The position numbers and the translations under genes are program-made. Positions 57,201-64,000 of a stretch of DNA of 64,000 nucleotides are shown here, one piece after another. This DNA comes from Takakia lepidozioides (Eukaryota > Streptophyta > Takakiopsida > Takakiales > Takakiaceae), in NCBI GenBank assembly GCA_030704615.1, contig CM060731.1, forward strand, positions 31,744,001-31,808,000. The letters run 5' to 3'. How positions within the stretch are numbered: the first letter of the stretch is position 1; each line of letters opens with the position of its first letter. The notes beneath the pieces were generated by a model. It was not told the origin of the DNA. It did no database searches and saw only the letters and a program-made list of their open reading frames with translations.

Positions 57201-57731
57201 ACTACCCTCACACACAGCCAACAACTGTCTTGTGAAATGTACATTGATTTAAATGTCACATCATTGAATCCTACAATCCAGCACAGCTAATTATCTCCGA
57301 AGCTTTCTGACTGCGGTCAAAGGATAGGAAAGAGACAGCCGACGAAGTACTGAAGGGCATACACATAACATGCACCTTTCTTTAAGACGAGAGAGCACTC
57401 GGAGAGTAACTCCTTGTGCGCCCATGCAGGCATCCACATTCACAAACACCACGCGGTTTCCATCGGCTGTACTCGAAGGCTCCGCGACGATGAAGGTCCT
57501 TGCACGCAGCCTCATGTGAATGCCCCCTGCACTTTGACCAGGATTTGCATACCCCATCATGTTCACATCCGCAGCCGGCCCAGTAACATCATAGCTCCCA
57601 AGTCCTACCAGATAGTTGAGGCTCTCATTTGCAGCCAATCCTGAGTGAATCGAGTGAATCAGGGTTACAAGGCCGACCACAACGTTGAACCTTTGTAACA
57701 CACAGCTGATCGAAGAGGATTGAGTTGCCAT
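45020..57731 (-). CDS. NCER: Neutral ceramidase, nine exons
   Basis: Exons on the minus strand: 57731-57376, 56969-56761, 56492-56136, 55695-55410, 47925-47646, 47149-47024, 46692-46629, 46428-46259, 45571-45020. All introns are GT-AG and all phases fit, giving 2400 nt (799 residues plus stop), close to the family's usual ~780. The enzyme splits ceramide into sphingosine and fatty acid in the secretory or endosomal system. A hydrophobic N-terminus (VVVGLVTLIHSIHSGLA) fits a signal peptide. Family landmarks: LVGLGSYDVTGPAADVNMMG, zinc-site GTHTHSGPGGY, NINRSPSAY, NVGDTTPNVLGAFC, TCPAAVGFSFAAGTTDGPGA, ECQKPKPILIDTGDM, AVPGEFTTMAGRRLREAV and STLYGPHTLSAYIQEF. At the place of the catalytic Ser (GDVSPN in relatives) this gene has Thr (GDTTPN, about residue 368). 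Intron 4 (47926-55409) is filled by transposons. Confidence 0.93.
47962..48172 (-). mobile_element. LINE-B fragment L6 in ceramidase intron 4
   Basis: Minus-strand LINE-B 3' region (ENLEAEPKAS-like and NIWKARKN-like coding), divergent. It ends without the usual GTCTTATGAGTAC tail, so it is the oldest or most eroded piece. A (GA)n run (48176-48207) separates it from L5. Confidence 0.65.
48208..48472 (-). mobile_element. LINE-B fragment L5
   Basis: 5'-truncated LINE-B copy ending GTCATGAGTACATT directly in the (TC)n run read on the minus strand. The coding remnant VDACVKGFVEDIWKTQTN is clear. Confidence 0.75.
48473..48535 (-). mobile_element. LINE-B fragment L4 (about 60 bp)
   Basis: Only the last part of the LINE-B 3' end is present (CGGGGTCAATGGCCACAAGG, then ACGTCTTA). 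It is preceded on the minus strand by a mixed TC/AC microsatellite. Confidence 0.6.
48570..48933 (-). mobile_element. LINE-B fragment L3, 3' part (split by copia-2)
   Basis: Minus-strand LINE-B C-terminal coding region and 3' tail (GTCTTATGAGTACAC at 48570). It continues at 53364-53560 across copia-2; the join restores the zinc-finger region (SIHFLIHCPG then the cysteine pair). Confidence 0.8.
48934..49319 (-). repeat. copia-2 3' LTR
   Basis: 386 bp, starting TGTTGGAAAC and ending TTCTAACA on the plus strand. The polypurine tract GAGTGGGAG (minus strand) lies immediately inside it at 49320-49328. Confidence 0.95.
49327..50959 (-). pseudogene. copia-2 reverse transcriptase and RNase H
   Basis: RT begins EEMKSLKKNQTWELVTLPGG, then GFTQTAGLDYNETFAPVAKF. 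After a two-base deletion it continues NGDLQEEIYMKQPEGFQEGD, with the active site IIALYVDDLLLISDN. RNase H has EGYSDADWAGDTDERRSISA, then TALSSTESEYMALTHAAKEA and HHARTKHIDIKHHFIREM. Apart from the one frameshift the domains are well preserved. Confidence 0.9.
50960..51903 (-). pseudogene. copia-2 integrase
   Basis: Core: LELIHTDVCGPMKTTSLGGS, then VLRSDGGGEFLNQEFKNYLA and SPAQNGVAERLNRTLVEKAR carry the D, D, E residues; GCKGYKVYNPRTKRSIRSRD follows. The N-terminal zinc domain is missing because of the deletion just upstream. Confidence 0.9.
51926..52894 (-). pseudogene. copia-2 Gag and partial protease
   Basis: Gag helical region (VLWKQLMDLRMREGESVAIH), zinc knuckle CFRCGKFGHFQKDC, and the protease active site WYLDSGATNHMCGRKELF. 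The frame ends soon after VTRCTLQKC; the rest of the protease and the HHCC domain are deleted. The true start is probably upstream of 52894, before the first ATG seen here. Confidence 0.9.
52956..52969 (-). promoter_or_regulatory. copia-2 primer binding site for half initiator tRNA-Met
   Basis: The minus strand reads GGTTATGGGCCCAC directly after the 5' LTR. It is complementary to the anticodon-arm sequence GTGGGCCCATAACC of plant initiator tRNA-Met as I remember it. Drosophila copia and yeast Ty5 prime from such an internal half-tRNA. Confidence 0.7.
52970..53358 (-). repeat. copia-2 5' LTR
   Basis: 389 bp, the same ends as the 3' LTR, and three bases longer through a CTC repeat. It is followed outside by the GTCTT target duplication. 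Confidence 0.95.
53364..53560 (-). mobile_element. LINE-B fragment L3, 5' part
   Basis: Continues L3 across copia-2. The homology starts at AATGAAGTTAGG (minus strand), right after a TCTCT run, so the 5' truncation point abuts the microsatellite. Confidence 0.8.
53565..53605 (-). mobile_element. LINE-B fragment L2 (41 bp)
   Basis: Only the extreme 3' end (ATGGCCACAAGGCTATGGCA to GAGTACAT). It is bracketed by copies of TCTAATGAAGTTA (53550-53562 and 53606-53618), its own target duplication. Confidence 0.75.
53619..55351 (-). mobile_element. LINE-B copy L1, 1.7 kb, 5'-truncated
   Basis: Minus-strand RT from HIFTLSQIIQGRKKEGKPTY through FFLDVKKAYDTVW, AQGCTLSPLLFNVF, MFADDF and the C-terminal zinc finger, very similar to the copy at 11.2-13.7 kb. 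Several frame breaks (near 54.93, 54.84 and 54.32 kb). Target duplication TAACTTCATTAGA at 53606-53618 and 55364-55376; about 12 bases of filler (55352-55363) lie at the 5' junction, beside a (GA)n run. Confidence 0.9.
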
Positions 57732-58436
57732 GGTGACAAAAAAAAAACGGTTCTTCGTGTCCCTCAATCAAGATTCACTGCTAAGAATCTTTACAACTAC
57801 ACTCTTTATTTTTCTCTTCGCGCTGCAGCTGTATGTGTTTGTCCCTCGAATCAAAAACCATCCCCCTCTTTACCCCTCTCCCCGCTGTTCTCCTTCTTGC
57901 CCACTCCTTTCTCTTTCTTGTTTATAAACCCACCTCACCGCATCGAAGAAGCTGTATGAGATACAGCAGACGACTGAGATGCTCGCATTAGGTTGGTGAA
58001 CACAGCAAAACTGAAATTCTTTAATCAACTCAGTCACCCTCTCCCTCGCTCTCTCATATACAACATTATCCTTCCACACTCGCTGTTTCAGAGATAACCA
58101 TGAGCTTTGTGGTGCTCTTAGTAAATTCAACCCAAAGCAAATCTAGCCCTCAAATTTCTCCCTTTTTCCATCTATCTCGCTCTGCATTACACCCGTCAAA
58201 GAGATTGATTCTCTCTGCCCGTTGATGGAGAGATCTCTCCACCACCCTCTCAACAGACCTCAACTTTGATGTTGACTCTAAAATTTCGTGTCCGCACACA
58301 AGCTACCCTCGAAGAACACCACCACCGCCATGCTCGGGTGCCGCGTGTCTTGATGCCTGGGCGCCACCAATGGGAATCTGCCGCGGTCCCAATTCATTAT
58401 ATACAAATGATTAGTTACTCAAATGAATTAACCTAG
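57732..58436. other. Upstream region of the ceramidase gene
   Basis: Pyrimidine-rich, with short CT tracts on the plus strand (57850-57920, 58020-58210). Likely 5' UTR and promoter of the ceramidase (minus strand). No further gene seen. Confidence 0.35.
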
Positions 58437-58751
58437 TCAGAGATCCAGCAGGGGTGTGTGTCCCTCTTTTAGGCCTCTGGTAAAGTATAGATGGGCTTCT
58501 TTCTCCCAGGTTTTGCTCTCCAGAAATGCTTGAACAGCTTCATATGAATCCACCATCAGCTTCAAACGTGCACCCGTTGTGAGTTGGAAATGCCGATCAA
58601 GAGTTGAAAATGCAGTCAATTTGTTGTCTGCATTCAAATCTTCCTCAGCCCTGCCGAATACCTCCCAAACTTTCAACCATTGAGCACTAACTATCTTGCC
58701 CAAAACTTCACGGCCAATGATGCAAACGTCCCGGTGCCTACTTGACCCCGC
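58437..58751 (-). CDS. Possible exon of an unknown gene
   Basis: An open minus-strand frame of about 105 codons from a TAA to a TAG. It reads like a compact folded protein: RDVCIIGREVLGKIVSAQWL, KVWEVFGRAEEDLNADNKLT, YEAVQAFLESKTWEKEAHLY. There is no ATG at its start, so it would be an internal or last exon (an AG acceptor-like TAG lies at the left of RHRDV). I do not recognise the family. Confidence 0.3.
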   Translation of the reverse strand, partial: AGSSRHRDVCIIGREVLGKIVSAQWLKVWEVFGRAEEDLNADNKLTAFSTLDRHFQLTTGARLKLMVDSYEAVQAFLESKTWEKEAHLYFTRGLKEGHTPLLDL

Positions 58752-59156
58752 TTATTTTGCTTGGGGAAGAGACAGTGTACTCTCCAACCAAGTAAAATTC
58801 CCTGGCTTCAACCATTACACATTGTGATTGAGAGTGCTCTGCCGTGACTCCTTGCTAGATGCAGGAAGGGAAATTCCAGCAAAGTGTTCATCATCAGCTA
58901 TCATCCCCGCTTTTTTGGAGTCTCTATATCAAAGATAAAGAAAACTGGCGCCACTGTTCACACATTGCAAGAAGCACATGAAGATCCTGTGCATTCTGAA
59001 GAGCAACATGTTTGTCCACCATTGTGGCGGCCATACTTGCATACTTGCTTTTTGGCCACGCTTATAGGGTGCCTTGCATGGATATGTCAACATGCAACGC
59101 CAGCCTGAGCGAGCATAAACAAGGGGGGTTGCAATGTTAGGAGACCAACTTAGGAC
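58752..59156. other. No gene recognised
   Basis: Nothing supported on either strand. Confidence 0.4.
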
Positions 59157-59268
59157 CAGTGTTGTACTGGTATGTGCAAGGGTATGTGCCAGTCGGCCGG
59201 GGTATGTGCAAGGGTATAGGTAAGGGTATGCCAGAACCAACCCGGCTGGTGTGTAATGGAGCCTATAT

Positions 59269-59606
59269 CAGTGTTGTGCGAGTATCAGCATTTTAAAATA
59301 CCAGGCAAGGTAGGTTCTGGAGGGGTGCTTTGTTTTTGAACTAAGTGGTATCATTCTAAGCCGTCACCCCCCTTATGTGCCTTTTAGTGTCTGCGAGACC
59401 CTACCCAGGATGCAAATCTCCAGCAATTCGTGCCTATAGTATGAAAATAATGGTAACAGCCTGATACGAAATGGGAGTCCCAAACCGTAACCCATGGTAT
59501 GCCCTGGGTATTCGACCTACCACCTACCCGACTGGTAGGTTCTTGAAGAACCTTCCAATACCTACTATTGATATCGGGGGAGGCCCACAATACCAATACA
59601 ACACTG
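59269..59606. mobile_element. hAT-like MITE, 338 bp
   Basis: Starts CAGTGTTGTGCGAGTATCAG and ends TACCAATACAACACTG (inverted ends CAGTGTTGT). It is flanked by GCCTATAT (59261-59268) and GCCTATAC (59607-59614), an 8-bp target duplication with one change, as expected for hAT elements. A second CAGTGTTGTACTGGTA start at 59157 shows it is nested in, or next to, a related copy. No transposase is encoded. Confidence 0.65.
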
Positions 59607-60250
59607 GCCTATACCCCAGGTGTGCGTAGAAATTTATAGGGTTTAGGCCACATAACAGCTCATCAGAAATATCTTGGTAGAATGGGTGCTATATACACGC
59701 ATCTATGTTTTTTTTCCAAGATAGGCCTCCGTCCCCTCTCGTTTGAAAAGAAAAAGAAAAAGAAAAAATCCGTCGCCCATAGTGGGGTGACCAATTGGAT
59801 GACCAGCTCTAACCGATCATCCCACTAAACATTAAATATATTCTGCATATTCCATAGATACCTGGAGAATCTTCTGTAGCGAAACGATAATTTGTGAAAC
59901 TCAGAAATCTCCAAAGCTATTTTCAGCTGTTCACATGAGCACTAATTATAACAAATAAAGAACAAGTAATCCCTATACATGATAAACATGTTGCCCTATA
60001 AGGCGTGGATTTTGTTCACGTTGTGCTCACACGATACCATGTCCCCTCGGCCTCATGCCCTCATTTTCCATAATAGGCCTCTAAGATCCTGATAATTTCG
60101 TAAGGTGAAACTCTGACCCATAAAATTACTTTTATGTTTTCAGATCTGTTTTCACTGAAAATTTAGAATTATTATCATGATTATTAATAAAGAAAAAAGG
60201 AGCAAAGCCATGTTCATCAAATTAAAGAAGCCTCTCATTTTTTAATAGTA

Positions 60251-60809
60251 GGGTCATGAATGCACGGGCGGGCCCCGCCAGTACGACCCTTGGGGTGAGC
60301 TCATAAGCCCACCGCCGATTCACCGGGTCGGCGAGATTCTGAAATTTTTCTAAGTCTTTGTTCATCTACCATGGCGAACCTTCTAGCGGACTGGGCAGAC
60401 CCTCCAAGAGACCGACGAGCGGACCAGCACCTCTCCAGCAGACTGGGCAGACCCCCCCTCCAGTAGACCGGCAGACTTTCCAAGCAAACCCCCTCCAGCA
60501 CACCGGCTTGGACCGTCGAGCATACCGACGGACCCTTCGACAAAATATATATTTAATAACACACTTTACTACCACGGTACATCCTGATAAGATTCGAACA
60601 CCACACCTCATGTTTGTCATTCATTGCTCTTAACCACCACACTACCTACCACTTTTTACAAACCATGCAATAACTAATGTTTTATGTGCATATTGTGGGC
60701 CCCAGCAAACTGGCGGGGATTGGCGAGGTCCGGGTAAGGGCGCTCCCAACCCTCCATGACCCCTCTACATCACGAGGGCCCCGCCACAGCCACATGCATT
60801 ATGACCCTA
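60251..60809. mobile_element. TA-flanked inverted-repeat element, about 555 bp
   Basis: Left end TAGGGTCATGAATGCA and right end TGCATTATGACCCTA are inverted copies with one base of slip. TA on both sides fits a Tc1/mariner-type duplication. Next to the ends are GGGCCCCGCC (left) and GGGCCCCGCC (right, near 60774). The interior holds repeated AGACCGACG/GCAGACC words and a tRNA-like stretch. Confidence 0.5.
60588..60652 (-). other. tRNA-like (SINE-type) sequence within the TIR element
   Basis: The minus strand reads GTGGTGGTTAAGAGCAATGA (A-box-like TGGTTAAGAGC) and, about 35 nt later, GTGTTCGAATC (B-box-like). The spacing fits a pol III tRNA promoter, but stems are poor, so it is a tRNA-derived relic rather than a tRNA gene. 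Confidence 0.4.
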
Positions 60810-63688
60810 TTATTGTTAAATGAGAAGCACTAAAGAATGAGGAGAAAATAACCTCGTGAAGGAGGGCAATCGGGCACAACAATCGGGGGAACCTCCCATA
60901 ACATAGGTTCGGTAGCACGTGAGCAGGCTCATGCCTCTATGTGCCTCCTCACGTGCAGAAGAGGATATACCGGAAATTCCAAGAATATTTTTGAAAAGAT
61001 GCGATGGCGAAACTAAATGTGCAATTTGTGCTCATGGTTTCAGTTCTTGTTATGACTATAGGTAGCACACATAGTCTTAGCCCTGTGCGGTGAAGGACTC
61101 CACGAAAATAGGAGAGAGAGCATACACATACATACAACCAACTTGACAACCAGACACAGCCACTCACCCGGCCTCTAGAAGAGTCTTCTAGAAGGCCACT
61201 TTGGGCCTGCTGCTGTATTGCCCGGAGTTGCACGGCAAAGGCGAGTCATCCATTGATTGCAGCAAGTTGCCTACCCTATGTAAGAACTTGTGACTACATG
61301 CTTGAGGCACTTCATCTCCTACGCAGCGATATCTAGAAATTTCGCTGGCGAAACCCATTATTTCGTTGGCGAAACCTAATACCTTGATTTATTTCGCTAC
61401 TGAAACCTGTTGTTTGCCTCATGATATTAAATTGTTCAATTATTGTTTGGTATTTGTGTGCTTTGGATGGTGTTGATTAGTGTGACTTTGTTTTTTCCCA
61501 ATGTGTTATTCTTTTGTAGGATACCAAAGCTGTAGATATGTGGAACTTGGAGCTTGAAGGTATACATTACGGGTGCCTATTTTCATTAGGGTGTAGGGTT
61601 TAGGGTCATAATTAGGGACAGAATAGGGACAAAGATAGGCATAGAAATAGGCACACAACTAACATTTTCGCTATTGTGGAACTCTATTCGCATGAATTCT
61701 ATTTCCGTGAAAACGTGTGTATACTATATCCGTGTTTTTGTGCTCACGCCTACGTTTTCCTATGCTCACTGGTGTGCTCAAGTTCTACCAACCCCCCATA
61801 ACACCACAATGGGGCAACTAGTCATGGTTCACTGAAAAAAAGGGCTGCTAAGAACCACACTACCAAGAAAACAGCTAGGACATAAAATCTAAGAGTTTGA
61901 AGATCTACCATCTATGAAACCGAGCTAAAAGCGAACTTGCGGAGCTAAGAGGGAAATGTGAACAAAGAAGAGCAAAAAGGAGAGGAGAGAGACTAGAGCG
62001 GGAGACAACGGGGTCAACGCTTGGATCTGAGGGCCTCAAAATTAAGATGGGCTTTAATTTTTGAGTTCATATTCTTCTTATGTTTCCAGTTTATGTCATC
62101 CTCGAACTCGAGAGGCGAGGGCCAGGGGACTAGAAGGGCCACCATTGCTCGGGGATGACAACGTGGAAATTGCAATTGTCTCCGGATCTTGTGCAATGAT
62201 GTCTCACCACCCCCATGACGAGTTGAATGCCTTAAGTAGCTTGGTCCATTTCTCTTGAGAACAGATTTTGCAAACAAAGCAAGACTTGCAATGATTTTTT
62301 CTTATTTAAGCTATATCACCAAGGGTTTCTCAACGCAAAAGCTTCTCTCGCCACTCCTATAGGTTTAGGGCTTCTGGCTATACTACTCCGGGTTTTGTCT
62401 TGAGACACTTGGTTGAATTAGAGTTCATATATGGGTTTTTTTTTTTGGAAAACATGTAACTCCTATGAGCGGGATTGAAAAAGATAAAACCCCCATCTAA
62501 CTGCATGCTTTGCTCACAGGATACCAACCTCCTCAATGTTGACCTGAGTAGAGGATCTTTTAATCTCACATCCCCCTATTCCGCAAGTTGCGGAGTTTGC
62601 AACTTGCTACGTCTGTGACGGTGCAAGATAACGTGTAAAGTAGTGCATTTTTAAGCATGATGGGAAGTGGAAGATAGAAGCAAATATTGGGCACAACGTC
62701 ATAATCAGGGGCACTAGTAGTGTAGTGGACAAGCCTTTCTGCACATACCAAAGGCCACATGGCTCATCTATGGCTAAGTTTTTTTTATTATGGCTAAACT
62801 CAAACATAGGTTAAGCCATGCAGGTGGGATGGCTAAAATGTAGCCCAATGCAGATGAAAGGCTTATTATTGGCCGCGTCGGCCATCTATGCCTAAGCTGA
62901 AGCAGAGGTTTAGCCACGTTGCCATCCCTCCATATTGTCTCCAAGCACACAAGTTACAACCAAGCAAACTGTGAGCCTGATCTTCCTGGCACGGATGACT
63001 TAGAAGCCCGTGTTGTGGGGGGCCATCATGACTTTCCCTTGCCGAGTGGCTGCTTAGTTATGTGCACGAAGAAGCCGTGTTGTGGGGCCATGACTTTGCC
63101 CAAGTGGCTACATATGTGCAGGAAGAAGCTGACGATGGAGTGGAGCCTGATCAATCTTGTGAAAAAAGCATATGCATCTATTTTGGCGACAAGGGTGATC
63201 CAAATTGGAGCTTTTGAGCACGGCAGCAACTCTAAATTTGTCATTGGCCGTTGCCCACTCAGCGGCTGCTGAGTCGTCAAGGGGGTGGCGTCAGTTTGCA
63301 TCCAGACCCATCGTCACCCTGTCAGACTGCAGGCAGGGGGCTGCTACTAGTCCACAGAGATGCAACTTATGAGGTGTAAGTACATGCTGATACACCAAAG
63401 TCCTGTGCAAGTTGCAGCCGTCTTAGCCGCCATGACTGGACAGCGAAACTTGGCCACCTTCATATACGTTGTGGGGACTTGGAACAGGTAGAGTCACTTG
63501 TCCTTCACTGCCTGAGGGTAAAGCTGGCTAGACTGGCTGGAAGCATATGCAACATTGATCTGTGGCTGAGTTACTCCTGCGAAGAGCAAAGGTCGTTTTG
63601 CAGTTTCTAGTACAGCAGTTTGCGATAAGTGTTGAGGGGATTTTGACAGTGACTATGTGTGTGTCGGAAAAGATTTGATCTACACTAT
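60810..63688. other. No gene recognised; upstream of the PYL gene
   Basis: Recurrent TTTCGC...GCGAAAC words at 61335-61410. A short open frame of 117 codons at 62919-63272 has no recognisable family and contains a ~45-bp local duplication (63005-63050 and 63066-63110). The last few hundred bases should include the PYL promoter and 5' UTR. Confidence 0.35.
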
Positions 63689-64000
63689 ATGGCGCCGAAA
63701 CAATGCGGGTCTGTGGTTCAACAATGTATCAATGCTCCCGTGGAGACCGTCTGGTCGGTGCTAGGCAGGTTCGATCGTCCCCAGTCCTACAAGCACTTCG
63801 TTAGAGACTGTGAGATGGAAAATGTGGAAGGTTGCGAGCTGGGCCCGACTGGTGAACTCACGTACGATCCAAGCCCAGAATTACCACCCGTGTCGTGGCC
63901 TGTGGGTGCGACTCGGCTTCTTCGGCTAATATCTGGATTCCCTGGCACAACATGCAGAGAGCGTTTAGAGTTTCTTGATGAGCAAGAGCATGTGATCACC
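63689..64000 (+). CDS. PYL: PYR/PYL-like abscisic acid receptor, N-terminal part (runs off the window)
   Basis: ATG 63689, 104 codons open to the window end. START/Bet v 1-like fold of abscisic acid receptors: INAPVETVWSVLGRFDRPQS, then YKHFVRDCEME (the Lys that contacts the ABA carboxylate is kept), LLRLISGFPGTTCRERLEFL (gate loop region) and DEQEHVIT. ABA-bound receptors inhibit clade A PP2C phosphatases in the cytosol and nucleus. The gate reads SGFPG where most receptors have SGLPA, and the stretch between FV and the gate is about 20 residues longer than usual (TYDPSPELPPVSWPVG). The latch (HRL) lies beyond the window. It may be a PYL-like paralogue rather than a standard receptor. Confidence 0.8.
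   Translation, partial: MAPKQCGSVVQQCINAPVETVWSVLGRFDRPQSYKHFVRDCEMENVEGCELGPTGELTYDPSPELPPVSWPVGATRLLRLISGFPGTTCRERLEFLDEQEHVIT

Noticed and set aside
1-64000. CRISPR array or bacterial operons
   Set aside because: No regularly spaced direct repeats with unique spacers; gene structure is eukaryotic with introns. The tandem arrays have no spacers.

Overview
This window looks like nuclear DNA of a land plant. The genes have introns with ordinary GT-AG (once GC-AG) junctions, and the recognisable host proteins are plant types: an organellar mTERF protein, a PYR/PYL-type abscisic acid receptor, a neutral ceramidase, F-box/kelch and PPR pseudogenes, and a plastid-type UPF0114 membrane protein. 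Fragments of a squalene-hopene-type cyclase and of a non-permuted DNMT3-like cytosine methyltransferase favour a seed-free plant (moss, lycophyte or fern). I cannot name the species.

Layout. 1-5 kb: tRNA-like mini-repeats, an AT-rich stretch, a broken F-box/kelch gene and a 40-bp minisatellite. 5.3-8.4 kb: a five-exon UPF0114/YqhA-family gene. 9.5-10.9 kb: an intronless mTERF gene. 11.1-13.7 kb: LINE-B copies seated in a (TC)n microsatellite. 15-20 kb: a decayed, internally duplicated PPR gene, a hAT-like repeat and a ~165-bp tandem array. 21.2-40.0 kb: nested retroelements. A decayed Copia (copia-1) abuts a plant L1-type LINE (LINE-A), whose reverse transcriptase is split in frame by a 12.4-kb composite element (24580-36987) with a 4-bp AACC target duplication. 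45.0-57.7 kb: a neutral ceramidase gene of nine exons and 799 codons; its fourth intron is swollen to 7.5 kb by a chain of LINE-B insertions plus a young Copia (copia-2). 59-61 kb: two small inverted-repeat elements. 63.7 kb to the end: the start of a PYL-like receptor gene, cut by the window edge.

The most interesting item is the composite element. Read on the minus strand it carries a Ty3/gypsy coding region in the order Gag (two zinc knuckles), aspartic protease, DNMT3-like cytosine-5 DNA methyltransferase, reverse transcriptase, RNase H, integrase, PHD finger. A chromatin writer and a probable histone-tail reader are thus built into one retrotransposon polyprotein. This copy is broken by stops and frameshifts, yet the terminal repeats of the unit are almost identical, so the unit moved recently. 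It also carries fragments of host genes (a cyclase in two opposite orientations and a LUC7-like piece), and its terminal repeats are permuted in a way that resembles a two-LTR circle junction.

All calls come from reading the sequence and from memory of protein families. No database search was run.
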